From positions 426,733,265 through 426,797,264 of the forward strand of contig NC_085138.1 in assembly GCF_035046485.1 (NCBI RefSeq): a stretch of DNA of 64,000 nt. The letters run 5' to 3'. Position 1 is the stretch's first letter. Every line of letters begins with the position of its first letter. The notes under the pieces were generated by a model. That model was not told the DNA's origin. It worked only from the letters and a program-made list of their open reading frames with translations, and searched no databases. Positions 35,446-47,350 of this stretch are shown one piece after another. The position numbers were made by a program, and so were the translations under genes. Source of the DNA: Aedes albopictus. Lineage: Eukaryota; Arthropoda; Insecta; Diptera; Culicidae.

Positions 35446-36545
35446 TAATCAAAACACCATGGCGGAAACACACACGCCTTAACATACAAGAAAAACTTTA
35501 TGTGTTTTCACCATAATCTGCTGAGATCCGTGAAGCTCTTGAAAATTCAAATGTCATGTAGAGACACTATGGGAATGTTCCAGTTCTGCCAAACTATCTA
35601 TGAGTTCAAACCTTTAGGTCTACACTCGTAACATCAGCTATATCTGACATACTGAGTAATCTTTTATAATCAAAGGCGGTGACTGGACCAACCTGAAGTC
35701 TACCATACATTATTATGAAACGTTGGGACATTGAGGGTTGTCCAAACTATCCTGAAGTTTAGCTCTTGATAGTAACAGTAGTTAGTCTCACAATGAACTT
35801 TAGACTGTAAATAATCTGTAATCCTCCTGGCATATCATGAGTCATTTTGAGATAGTTTTGAGATATTCCAGATCAACATCACTACTCTGGAGACCATTGC
35901 TTCAGGTCTACACTTGTAATAATAGCTTTAGCCACTACGTTAAGGTGTTACATAATCCACTGTAGCAGTTAGAAGAACAATACGCGTTGTTTCATATTTT
36001 GGGGATATTTATGGGCTCCTTACTGTAATGAAGCTTAGTTGATAATAAAAACAACCACTGTACCTTTCAGAAAACTTGCTGGACATGATAGATTACAAAT
36101 CGTAGCTTTGTATAATAAATGAAGTTACCGTTACACCCGCAGACTTAAGGATCTAAACTAAGGAACATTTTGGGTGCCCTAGGATATCCCGATTGATTCG
36201 ATATTGTCTATTTAGCATTCAGAAGGCTTACTGGACATGATAGATTACAAATCGCAGCTTTTGTATTGAAAGCAGTAACCTTTACAACCGCAGACTTTAA
36301 GATCTAAACTCAAGAATAATTTGGATGACCTAGGATATCTCGACTGATCTGATACTGTCTATTGAACTTTCAGAATACTTGCTGGACATGATAGATTACA
36401 AATCGTAGCTTAGTATAATGAAAGAAGTTACCGTTACACCCGCAGGCTTTAGGATCTAAACTCAAGAACAGTATGGATGACCTAGGATATCCCGACTGAT
36501 CTGATATTGTCTTTTTACCTTTCAGAAGACTTGCTGGACATGATA

Positions 36546-36788
36546 CACACTTAGAAAAAAATACCGACTTCGGTAATGTTTTACTGAAATCTCAACCGTT
36601 AAGTTTGTTTTACAGGTAAAATTCAGTAAAGCTTGCAACTTTTACCGAACTTCGTTAGAGTTTGACAGATAAACGATAAGATTTTATCGAAATTTGGTAT
36701 TTTTTTTTTACAGAATTCCGTAAAAATCCGTTACCGAACGCTCAGCAGTTGAGATTTCGGTAAAAATTACCGAACGCAACTAGCTGTG
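36546..36788. mobile_element. MITE in a tandem unit, TA duplication
   Basis: The tandem unit reads ACATGATAGATTAC elsewhere; here it is opened after ACATGATA and resumes as TAGATTAC, so TA is duplicated (36544-36545 and 36789-36790). The ends CACACTTAG and CTAGCTGTG begin imperfect inverted repeats of about 50 bp containing TTCGGTAAT and GAAATCTCAAC. There is no coding capacity. Confidence 0.85.
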
Positions 36789-36993
36789 TAGATTACAGAT
36801 CACAGCTTTGTATAATGAAAGCAGTTACCGTTACACCCGCAGACTTTAGGATCTAAACTCAAGAACAGCTTGGATGATCTAGGATATCCCGACTGGTCTA
36901 ATATTATCTATTATCCTTTCAGAAGACTTACTGGGCATGATAGATTACAAATCGTAGCTTTGTATAATGAAAGAAGTTACAGTTAAACTAATA

Positions 36994-38635
36994 CACTGGA
37001 ACCTCTTTTTATGCACATGGGTGGGACTGCATAAATTAAAAATGTGCATAAATTAAAAAAGGCATAAAAAGAGGGAAATTTATGCATAAATTAAGTTTGG
37101 GCTTTAATTAGAAAATCTAGTTTGCGAGAACAGATCTTGCTCCTGGGCAGATGAGGTGGGGCTAAGGGGGTTTCCAGAATGTTCCTAGAGAGCCCAAAAA
37201 GGGGGTTCCAAGGGGCTTCAGGGGCGTTTTAAGGGGTTGTTTCGGGGGGTTTGAGGAGCCTTACAAGGGTGTTCTGTCAAGATTTTTTGGTGTTTTCATG
37301 GGGTTACGGAGAATTCTGGGGTATTTCAATAGTATTAAGTGGGTTTCAGGGGCGTTCCAAGGGGCTTTAGAGGCAATTCAAGGAATCTCAGGAGACTTTA
37401 AAGGGTGCATGAGGTTTGAGGGGCGATTTAAGGTATTTCAGAGTCTGCTCTGAAACTTCCTGAAATGCCTCAAAAATCCCCCTTGAACCCCCCAGCGACC
37501 CCATGTAACGCACCTGAGAGGCTTCGAAACCCCAGATAATTTCTCCGTAACGCTACCGTAACGCCTCTGAATCCCCGGAAAATGCTCTGAAACGTCTTGA
37601 AATGCCTCCAAAATCCCTTTTAAATCTCCTCGGATCCCATGTAACGCACCTGAGAGGCTACGAACACCCCGAAAACTCCTCCGTAACGCTTCCGTAACGC
37701 CTCTGAATCACGCCGAAAATGGTCTAAAACATTTTGAAATGCCTCCAAAATCCCCCTTAAACTCCCTCGGACCCCGTGTAACGCACCTGAGAGGCTCCGA
37801 ACACCCTGAAAACTCCTCCGTAACGCTTCCGTAACGCCTCCAAATCACGCCAAAAATGGTCTGAAACATTTTGAAATGCCTCCAAAATCCCCCTTAAACC
37901 CCCCCGGACCCCGTGTAACGCACCTGAGAAGCTCCGAACACCCCGAAAACTCCTCCGTAACGTATAAGTAACGTCTCTGCATCCCGCCGAAAATTCTCTG
38001 AAATGTCTTAAAATGCCTTCAAAATCCCCCTTAAACCCCGTCGGACCCCATGTAACGCACCTGAGAGGCTCCGAACACCCCGAAAACTCCTTCGTAACGC
38101 CTCTGAATCACGCCGAAAATGCTCTGAAACATTTTGAAATGCCTCCGAAATCCCCCTTGAACCCCCTCGGACCCCATGTAACGCACCTGAGAGGTTCCGA
38201 ACATCCCGAAAACTCCTCCGTAACGCTTCCGTAACGCCTCAGAATCACGCCGAAAATGATCTGGAACATCTTGAAATGTCTAAATAAATCCTCTTAAACC
38301 AAAACCCCTAAAAACGCCTCCATAACGGCTTTGAAACCAGCCTAAAATGCTCTGAGACTCCCGAAATGACTCCGAAATCCCCTTAAGACACACTCGGAGC
38401 CCATGTAACGCACATGAGACCTTCGGACACACCCAAAAACGAACCTGTAACGTTCCTTTGCTCTCATCTGTAAACACCCCCCCGTTCGCCATTGCAATAG
38501 TTCCTGTCATTATTAAATATTTTTATGCACAATATTGGTTCTGAGTAGCTCTCCCTCTTTTTATGCAGGGCATAAAAAAAGGTGCATAAATAAAAAGTGC
38601 ATAAAAAAAAACATGCATAAAAAGAGGTTTTAGTG
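36994..38635. mobile_element. 1.64-kb TA-flanked TIR element containing a tandem array
   Basis: TA lies at 36992-36993 and 38636-38637. The termini CACTGGAACCTCTTTTTATG and CATAAAAAGAGGTTTTAGTG are inverted repeats. The word TGCATAAA recurs several times next to each end in both orientations. The element splits a unit of the 151-bp tandem repeat. Its interior is dominated by a 125-145 bp tandem repeat. No transposase frame is present. Confidence 0.85.
37480..38460. repeat. 125-145 bp tandem repeat, about seven units
   Basis: The word GTAACGCACCTGAGAGGCT or close variants recurs near 37505, 37632, 37778, 37916, 38055, 38178 and 38410. Units also share CCTCCGTAACGCTTCCGTAA and a C-rich stretch. 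Length variation comes from presence or absence of short blocks. Related C/T-rich wording is seen at 48330-48850. Confidence 0.8.
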
Positions 38636-38739
38636 TATTTAGCCTTAAGGATCTAAACTCAAGAATAATTTGGATGATCTGGGATGTTCAGGAAAAATAT
38701 TCCGCATAATATTCCATTGAATACCAAAACTACAGAAAA

Positions 38740-41160
38740 ACGTACCTCTATATCAGGTTTCTTGGGCAATCCCCCCCAGGAGTCTTAGTGGATCTTTCTC
38801 AGGGTTCTATAGGAATCCTCCTTATGGTCTAGAGAATCCCTTTCAGCGTTCTAGCACATCCTTCTCAGGATTCTAGGTCAGTCCATCTCCAGATTCCGAA
38901 CATTTTTTTTTTCTGAGAATTCCTCTCAGGATTCTAGATATATTTCTCTCAATAGTGTGGAGACTTTCTCTCTGAGTTATTGGGCAATCTCTTTCAGGAT
39001 TCTAACCAAATGTCTTTCAATACTACAGGAGAATCCCTCTCAGGATTCTGGAAGAATCCGCCAGGGTATTCTGGGGATATCCGTTTAAGCATTCTGGGAG
39101 AATATCGAGGAAAAACTTCTCTCAGGATCCTGAGGCAATCCGTCACAGGATTCAGAGAGAACCCATCTCGGGAATCTGAGGCAATCCCTCAGGATTCTGG
39201 AAGAATTTTCTATTTAAGATTCTGAGAGAGTCCATCTCAGAAAACTGGAGTAATCTCTCCAAGGATTCTAGGGAAATCCTTAATAGAACCCAGGGAGAAT
39301 TCCTATTGGAAGCGTCTTTCTCTCTTTTCTAGAATAAGGTCTCCCAAGATGCTGGGGTGATAATTTTCAGCATTTTGAAGGAATCTCTCACAGAATTTTA
39401 AAGGAATTCTCACAGTTATGGGAAAGTCCCTTTAAAAGTTCTGGAGGAATTTTTCTCAGCAGTATTATATGGGGATACCTATAGTCCTAAGGAATCTGTG
39501 GATTCTAAGGGAATTCATTTCTTGATTTTGGGGTTTTTCCTACCAGGGTTCTCTACCAAGGGTAAAAACCCTATCAGGATTTTAAGAAATTTCTAGATGA
39601 TCTGGGTTTATTCTTCTAAGGATTCTGGAAAACCCTCACTTAGGATCCCACTCAGAATTTTGAGGAAATCTTTCTCAGCTTTCTCAGGATTTAGAGACGA
39701 ACCAGTCAAGGGCTGAAAGTCTCTTTAATAAAAACAAATCAATAAATTCTCAGGATCTCCTCTCAGACTTCTTGGAGAATCATATTCAGCATTCTCAGAA
39801 TTCAGCGAGTACTCTTCCCAAGATATTCTCAAAATTCGGCTTTCTGGGGAAATTTCTCTCAGGATTCCAGGGCACTTTCTTTCAGAATTAATTATAATTG
39901 AAGAATCTCTCACGAGATTCTGGGTAGAATTATCTACAGAAATTTGGATTTTTAAGAACCCCTCGCATAGATTTTGTGATTCCTCTTAGGGTTCGGAAGA
40001 AACCCCTCTACGAGAATCCCAGTAGAATTTTGTTTTCTGTATTCTTGAGCAGTTACTCCCAGAAATCTCTTTTCAGGATTCTAGTAATCAGGCAAAATCC
40101 CTGACAAGATTCTGGTGTAATAATTCAAAATATTCTAGAGGAATCACTCTCAGAGTTCTGAGACAATCCCTTTCAGAAGTTTAGGGGAGTCCTTTTAAAG
40201 ATTCTGGGGGAATGTCTTTCAGGAATCTACGATATATTTTCTGTTTTATGCGGGTACATATACCTTTCAGAGTTCTAGATAATCCTTCACAAGATGCTGG
40301 GGAAGTCCATTATAGAAGTTTTGGTAATCCCTTTCAGGAAGAATCCTTATCAGATTTTCGGATAAATTCTTCTTAGGTTTCTGGATATATTTCTCTTAAG
40401 AATCTGGAAGAACCCCTCATATGATCGCTCTGAGGATTCTGGGGGAGTCACTCGTAGAATTCTGGGGAATATCTTTCGAGATTCTGGCAGAATTATCAGC
40501 ATTTTAAAGGATTCTACAAAGGATTTTTAGGGAATTCTGGGAGAATACATAAAAGGATTCGGTAGGAATTCTTCTCAAGATTCTGGGAGAATCCTATCTC
40601 CAAGAATTATGTGTGGGTGTATCTCAGGTTTTTTTGGCAATCCGGCCTAGTATTTTGAGGGAACCTTTCTCACGATTCTGTAGTAATCCTTCTTAGGGTT
40701 CTGAGCTACCGTTTCAGGATTCTGGGTCATTTCTTCCAAGTTTCTTGGAAATTTCACAGTATTCTAGATGAATTATCTCAAGAATGTGAAAGAACCGCTA
40801 TTGGAATTCTTCTCAGGATTCTGGGAGAATTCTCTCAGAACTATATGGGAATACTTCTCAGAGTTCTGGGGAATATCAGGATCTCATGATATTTCTTTCG
40901 AATCAAAAATCAATAATATTTCAACTTTCTTTTTTCAGAAAGCACTGTTATACACGTTATATTCGCGAAATTTTCGATGTGCAATCTCAAATTTTGATAT
41001 TGAATTTATTTAGACAAGTAAAACATACCATGAATTTGAACTACACGCAGCAAACGAATCATTTTATAGTTTTGTAATATTTTATAATATCGAATCGATA
41101 TGAAAACATCGGTTCAAAGCATTCGATTAAATCGGTGAATCGATTCTGCTGATCCGATTC
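38740..41160 (+). repeat. dispersed block A built of diverged 23-bp units
   Basis: Most of the block is a mutated repetition of GGATTCT, a short spacer, AGAATCC and a CTCTCA-like spacer, about 23 bases per unit. This is the plan of the satellite at 21.8-23.1 kb. It ends in non-repetitive sequence at about 40960-41110 (ATGTGCAATCTCAAATTTTG). The block matches 60320-63565 in order from start to end, so the two are copies of one dispersed repeat. Block B lacks about 240 bp present here at about 39040-39270. Confidence 0.75.
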
Positions 41161-42496
41161 GAATAAATTCACAAAAAACGATGTTTCAGCCAGATTTGTC
41201 CAATGCTAATGCATATACAGAACTCTTAAGTTTGGTGTAAAGCCTGTATCCGCAATAATCGGGACACAGAAGTACGGTTGAAGCTCTGTAATGAATCGGT
41301 AAAGTTGGCCAAATAATTGACTGAGAATTCATTGGTGCATATTTATTATTTGTGACAAATTTCATAAAAATCGATGCATTACTCTTAACTGTCGATGAAA
41401 AACAAATAGACGTGGTTTTAAGCATTTTGTACAATCAACACCAATTTTCATTCGCATAATAGATAGTTCTTTTATGCTACAGTTCAAAGTTCTGTGATGA
41501 TAATTATAAAATTTCGTTAGCAGTTATGATACTTATAGAGACGCTTTCTTGAAAAATTTCATCAATTTTGGTTTGAAAGCTACTGGTGTTGATAGGGGTA
41601 AGTGTTAGTGAAAACTATTTGTGTTTTCATGTGCTATATAGGCAAACATAGCTTTTGAATTCCTCTGCCAATTTTCATAAAATTCTCACAGATTATGTGT
41701 ATATTATGCCTGCAAAATTTGATGATTATTGGTATAGCACTTTCAATAGTACAATCGAAACAATAAAGGGTGCTTACCAATTGCTGTCTGAGGAGCTAAA
41801 ATCACATTGAGTCCCAATACATGTTTCGACTATAAAATTGTTAATAGTGCACTGATTTTTTTGAAATTTTGCCTATGCAACAAATGCATTGAGAGAGGTT
41901 TGTGTTCAAAATTTCAGCCATTTCCTTTGCCAAATTCAAAAGTTACAGCGCTGGCAAGCAAAACTAAGGGCTGTACAAAATTTAATATTCTTTCATTGCT
42001 ATAACAAAAAGTACTGCACTGATTTTGTAGGTGAAATGAGCACATCTTAAGATATTATTGGACAAAATTTGAGCTAACTGTATGGAATCGTTCGTACAAG
42101 GCTAGTAAGCTATCTAATTAGCGTTATACAAAATCATTAACACAAACTTCTGTAGAGGAAAATTTTCTATTTTTTATGAAGATCGTAAAAAAACAAAAGT
42201 TACCACTCTACATTTATGTTTAAACAGAAAAGTCTAAAACAAGTTTCTTTTATAATTGTCTTGGAATATAAGGATCTGTCCATAAATACAAATAATTTGG
42301 GGCCTTGGACTGTTTCTATAAAAATCTGCATTGCTTATACTCTCTATTGCTACATATGAATATTTACTCAACCACACAAAACCGATGCAGTAATCCCCCC
42401 CAAATCAATTTCCCGTACACTAACAACTATTTTCTCTTCCCCCCGAATCACATTTGCATGCACCGATTCGGCAACCGTCACCGTCACCGTCACCAG
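41161..42496 (+). other. end of intron 3, AT-rich, no recognised feature
   Basis: The sequence is AT-rich without visible repeat ends. A run of CCGTCA words lies at about 42475-42495, directly before the acceptor CAG that ends at 42496. Confidence 0.4.
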
Positions 42497-42667
42497 ATGA
42501 ACGAGTCTTATCAGCATCCGGGCAGATGGCACGACGTCATCCTGAATCCACCGTCGACCCGGGCCGAATCCTACCGGCACATCATGACGTACACCATCCG
42601 GAACCTGGACCCGAACTCGGTGTACGAGACGATCGTGCAGGCGAAAAATCGATACGGCTGGAACGAG
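42497..42667 (+). CDS. Ig/FN3 adhesion protein, exon encoding the FN3 domain core
   Basis: It reads MNESYQHPGRWHDVILNPPS, then TRAESYRHIMTYTIRNLDPN and SVYETIVQAKNRYGWNE: the D to G strands of a fibronectin type III domain. The L-x-P turn, the Y-x-x-x-V-x-A-x-N strand and the GW-x-E end are typical. A sequon is present at NES. Exactly 57 codons lie between acceptor CAG (ending 42496) and donor GAG/GTAGGT (42668), phase 0 on both sides. GC-rich codon use contrasts sharply with the AT-rich flanks. The bent structure of this last FN3 domain is followed directly by the membrane-anchor exon. Confidence 0.93.
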
Positions 42668-42708
42668 GTAGGTGAAAGTGAATGTCGCGGGGAGTGGAGC
42701 TGAGAACT

Positions 42709-42731
42709 GTGTGTGTGTGTGTGTGTGTGTG
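42709..42731. repeat. GT microsatellite
   Basis: An uninterrupted run of GT dinucleotides about 40 bp downstream of the exon donor. Confidence 0.9.
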
Positions 42732-43177
42732 GTTTTAAACACCGCACCATATGGGAAGGAAGGTGGCAAAGTGCTTCTGCTTATGATGCCAGTCTCGGAT
42801 CGGATGGACCAAATGAGTTTCGGAGATAAGTTTTAATTTTCTATGCAATCATTTCCGACATTGGTCGTGGGGCGTGAATGTTTTGGATTTTAATCCACAT
42901 CACTCAATGCTTTTCGAAGTGTTTCTCGTTGCTGTTTAGAGAGGAAAGATTTCTAAATAATGTTGGGATTTCATTCAACTACCGAAATAGAAACATTAAA
43001 TATGCATGGGAAATGTTTTGAATGACCATCATTTCACTAAATACAGAAGCGAAATTTGATTGTGTGACTTCCAATGAATAGGCTATATTTGTGGGCAGCC
43101 AGGATCCGAGAGCCACAAAACACCGCAAATGATGCCCAACTACCTTTTACGAAAACGAACACAGCGCAATTTTTTTT
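42732..43177. other. intron 4, no recognised feature
   Basis: Unremarkable AT-rich sequence between the microsatellite and the palindromic element. Confidence 0.4.
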
Positions 43178-43793
43178 TTGTCTCAAGAGCAAACTTATGT
43201 GTCTCTGACAGATTTTGGTCCGCGGAATCCGAATCTGGGCTCAGATTTGCTTCAGTACGTCACAATTTTGAGCTATACCTCAAAGCTATACCAAAATATG
43301 CGATTTTGGGCTTTTTTTGACTGCCAGCCAATAAGCATGGAAATATTTTTTTTAAGCACTCAAAAAGTAAATTGGTCAATTAACATCTAAATGAACGACT
43401 CATGCAAAATATATCGTTTTACCAAATCAAATTTGATAGATTTGAGCATTTTATGTTAGTATGTCCTTACATGCAACTTTTGGAGGGTGACTTGTATGAG
43501 TAATATCGTATCTAACATAAATCGCTTAAAACTATCAAATTCGATTTGGTGAAACAAAATATTTTGCATGAGTCGTTAATTTAGATGTTAATTAACTAAT
43601 TTACTCTTTAATTGCTTAAAAAAAATATTTCCATGCTTAATGGCTTGATGTCAAAAAAGCCCAAAATCGCATATTTTGCCCTATAAATTGATGTATAGCC
43701 CGAAATCTTGACGTGCTGGAGCAAATCTGAGCCTGGATTCGGATTCAGCGGCCCAAAATCTGTCAGAGAAACATAAGTTTGCTCTTGAAATTC
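43178..43793. mobile_element. 616-bp near-palindromic foldback element
   Basis: Left arm (about 43178-43460) and right arm (about 43517-43793) are long inverted repeats. The outer ends are CTCAAGAGCAAACTTATG and CATAAGTTTGCTCTTGA, and both arms contain ATGCTTAATGG or a close form beside an A/T run. The loop is about 56 bp. Both arms encode the same degenerate peptide words, such as EQTYVSLTDFGP, when read inward. The right side is followed by a GATTCTCT microsatellite at 43794-43828, which may be a tail. No target duplication is clear. Confidence 0.75.
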
Positions 43794-44425
43794 TCTGATT
43801 CTCTGATTTTCTGATTCTCTGATTTGTAAAATACGATGTTTCGTATGCATCCACCCTAGGATTAAGACAATATATTTATTTACATATTGCCAAGAGGAAA
43901 ACGTTTTTGTTTTAGATTTTGATGTATCCTGAATCCTAGAAATGTTTTTATGTTGTACCAGAGCTTGCTGAATTTTATGACAAAAATCAAATTTTTGAAT
44001 GATCGTAGAATTATAATTCATTTCTAAAGTTACAAAAAGTTCTTGTTGAAATATTGTTTCACAAAAACTTTCACATGGAAGAAATCTGTAACTTTCTTGA
44101 AATTTGTAAGCGAAAAGAAGTGTTTAAATATTTCTATGAAATATAAACTCTTATCAATAAAAATACACTCCAAGAAAATCATTTTTTGAATTTAACATTA
44201 AAATTAAAAAATGTTATTCCTTGGGCCAAAATCTATAATTTTTCTTTATTTGTGTCGCGGGCCGCACAAAATGTCGCCGCGGGCCGGGTAGCCTTTTTCA
44301 CTTGGTGGTAAACTGGAGGACAGCATTTGGTGGCGTCACATTAACTACGAATTGAATCAAGTATGTAAAGAGATCGATATAGTAGTGGGTTCGTGTGCCA
44401 GAGGAGCAACAAGCTTAAATAATAT
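43794..44425. other. GATTCTCT microsatellite then unremarkable intron
   Basis: Four to five copies of GATTCTCT-like units lie at 43794-43828. The remainder is AT-rich, except a short GC-rich patch at 44260-44295 (GCGGGCCGC repeated). Confidence 0.45.
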
Positions 44426-44902
44426 TCAGCAGAAAACCAGGAAGGGGTCGTTAGTTTCGTGGTAAGCCGCGCACAGCTTGTTTTTTTTTTTTTTTTTCAG
44501 AAGGACCTTGGACTCTAAACGCTCCGGGCATCTGGAGGCGATTGCTTTATTCGACGTGGAGTCACCGCTACGAGATGTAGCTAACCAAGTACCAAGAAAG
44601 CATCTGCAAGGTTCGAGCAGTGGCAACTTCATATGTTCCCTTACTCGATTTTCATAACGAACTACAAGCTTCAATACAATCATCAATTCCGACTGTTGCG
44701 TATCCGGAGAACGTTTGTACTTGACAGTTTCCTCCCTATGTAAACTTGACACTGCTGAGGATACACTCACTTTAAGGATCCAGAAATCCTTACGTTTGTT
44801 TGAGCTTTTCAAGATTTTAACATCATTCTGAGCTGTTCTTGTTCTCCGTGGATTCCTCCAGTAATATCTTGTGGTGGACTCGACCATCGTGCTGGCGATC
44901 AA
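44426..44902 (-). other. unrecognised 158-codon open frame with internal poly-A
   Basis: A minus-strand frame runs from 44902 to 44426. It contains no domain I know. Minus-strand sequence at about 44480-44499 is an A-run of some 18 bases, read as lysines. An A-run in a non-repetitive frame could be the tail of a retrocopy, so the frame may be the 3' end of a processed pseudogene followed by unrelated sequence. No flanking duplication was found. I do not call it a gene. Confidence 0.25.
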
Positions 44903-45099
44903 CCACTTCTATAGCCAGAGCTTCGTGTTCCTACACTAATGATCAAATTTGTCTTATCACAACACTAGTTGAATTGACCTGAACTGTTGTAAATAAATTT
45001 AAGTTATTAGTTGACCATCAATCAGATCACATCCGATGTGTTAACGGATCCGAAAATCTAATCTCATATTCTCTGGTCCTCCAAGTCCCTATCATTATT

Positions 45100-47350
45100 G
45101 AATTGGCTATCAATAGCTCTCCAAAATCTCTATAGATTATTCCAGTGATTTCTTTAGTTATTCCTTATTGGAATCATCCCGTTATTTCTTCAATGAACTT
45201 CTTTTAGGATTTCTCCAAATATTTCTGATGGGGTTTCACTAAAATTTCCTGCAGAGATTCTTCCAGCAATCTTTTCATGGATTTTTTTTTTAATTCTTAC
45301 TATGATACTTCTCGGAATGCTTCTTGGGATTCATCTGGAAATTTTTAGTGGGATTCCTTCAGGAATTCCTTATGGGATTATTCAAAACAATTCCTGGCCT
45401 TCTTCCAGAAGTTACTCCGGTGATTTTCTCAGAAAGTCCTATAGCGATTTTACCCAGGGATTCCTGTAGAAATTCTTCATTGGATTCATTCAGGAGCTCC
45501 AGTTGGCCTTCCTCGTGGAAGGTAGCAGAGGTTCCTGAAGTAATTCCTGCTGTGTGTCGTCTAGAATTTTTTTTTCATAAAACTCCTTCAGAAATTCTAG
45601 CTGTGTTACCTTAACTCTTCGGGATGCGCACTGTTGTAAAAAGTACAACACTACCCAAAAAAACTCATTAGTCGTATACAGCGCGAACGCGGTGCAGTTC
45701 AGTTACTTGATGGCGCGCGTCCTGAATGTTTAAGGAATTATACTAGGGTTTCCTCTAGAGATTTGTTCTAGCATCATTGCTGAAATTCTTCCGAGCAATT
45801 TTTCTGGGATTTTTCCAGAGATACCTTTGGTGATTCTTCCGGGCTTTTTTCGAGGATTTATTTAGGAATTTTTCTTGAGATTTCATCCAAATATTCTTCC
45901 AAAAATTCCTCATGAGATTTGTATAGGAATTTCTATCAACCTTTCTCCATGAATTCCAGCTGGGATTCCTCAAGTATTTCCTTTTAAATCTCCTCCAGAA
46001 ATTCCAACTGTTCTACTTCCTGGAATACTATTGGGGAATCCTCTTGGTATTTCTAAACCGGCATACTTACTTGTTGTAATACTTCCGGGAAATCTTCCTG
46101 AGATTCGTCCAGAAATATCATCTGCGATTCTTCAGGGACTCTTCCATGGATTCATCCAGAATACCTAAACAGATTCTGACAAGGAGAGTTATTCTTCCAA
46201 GTATTTATTCAGCGAACTTTTGTCGGAATGCCGCCGGCATTCCTGATGGGGTTTAACTAATAATTCCTGTAAAGATTTCTCCATTAATTCCGAATAGAAT
46301 TTTTTTTCTTTGATACCTCCGGGAATTCCTTTAAGAATTCTTGGAGGGATCATTGAAGACAATCTTTCTGGGATCATTCTATTAGTTCCTTAGAAGATTT
46401 CATCAGGAACATCTTCCGCGATTTCATTCCAGCTGGACCCCTCAAGCAATTCTACCAGCAATTCCAGTTAGGACTCATCCAGTAATTACTACTGTAATAC
46501 CTCTAGTAGTTCTTGTAGGGATTACTCTAGAGATTTCTCGTGGGACTCTTTCAAGAATTCTTGCTGAGATTATTCATGGCAATACCAGCCTACATTTCTA
46601 CTGCATAAGACTTTCTTGCAAAAGCGTTACCCACATAAGCTGTTTTGCAGCTTCTTTTGTTAGTTGGGATATTTCTGAGATTCCTCCAAATTTTTTTCTG
46701 GTAATTCCTCCAGGAACTCTTTCGGAGATTTCATCCAGGGATTCGTTCAATAATTTCTCATGAAATTTCTCCAGGAACTCTTATTGCCTTTCCTCCTGAA
46801 ACTCTAGCTAGGATTCCTCAAGCAGTTTTTGCTGCGGTTCTTCCAGCTATTCTTACTACGAATGCTCCAGTATTTATAACTATGATACTTCCAGGAAATA
46901 TTCTAAGAATGTATCCTGGAATTCTTGCTGAAATTCTTCCAAGAAATCTTCCAGAAGATTCTTTCAGAATCCATGGATTCCTCCAGAATACTTCTTCCGG
47001 TTCTACCTGGGAATTCTCTAGGTATTTCTCCAGGGGTTTCTGCTAAGAATTTCTCTTTGGATTTCCCCAGGCATCCCTGACGGGGTTTCTCTAGAGATTC
47101 CTGCATAGTTTCCTCCAGCAATTCCTCCTAGGACTTCTGCTGAAATATCTACAATAATGCATCCCAGAATCCTTCTAAGAATTTGTCCTGAGATTTTTCC
47201 TGAAATTTCTCTAAAAGTTCCTCCGGTGATTCCTCCAACAATTTTTATCCAAGAGATTGTCATATGGTTATAAAGGTTGTCATGGAATTCCACCAGGAAC
47301 TCCTCTTGGCCTTCCTCCAAGAATTCAAGCTGGATTCCTCAAGTAATTTC
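45100..47350. repeat. degenerate array of short palindromic units
   Basis: Words such as TTCTCCAGGAATTCC, GGGATTCCTC and AGAAATTCC recur throughout, all in the same general orientation. The texture equals that of 7.9-9.8 kb in complement. A small TTAA-type element interrupts it at 45615-45729. A 20-bp duplication (TCAAGTAATTTCTTTTGTGA) occurs at about 47337-47371. Confidence 0.5.
45615..45729. mobile_element. small TTAA-flanked MITE (piggyBac-type target)
   Basis: TTAA lies on both sides (45611-45614 and 45730-45733). The ends CTCTTCGGGATGCGC and GCGCGTCCTGAATGT are imperfect inverted repeats. It is 115 bp without coding capacity and sits inside the degenerate array, where its GC-rich composition stands out. 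Confidence 0.6.

Larger units (their letters stand above)
35000..36992. repeat. about 151-bp tandem repeat, diverged leftward
   Basis: The word CTGGACATGATAGATTAC recurs at 36079, 36231, 36382, 36533 and 36931 (one base changed in the last). The spacing is 151-153 once the 245 bp added by the element at 36546 is subtracted. Each unit contains CCGCAGACTTTAGGATC and CCTAGGATATCCCGACTG. More diverged units reach left to about 35000. The array is also cut by the element at 36994-38635 and resumes at about 38636 with GGATCTAAACTCAAGAAT. Confidence 0.8.

Noticed and set aside
42368..42769. 133-codon minus-strand frame
   Set aside because: Antisense shadow of the GC-rich FN3 exon.
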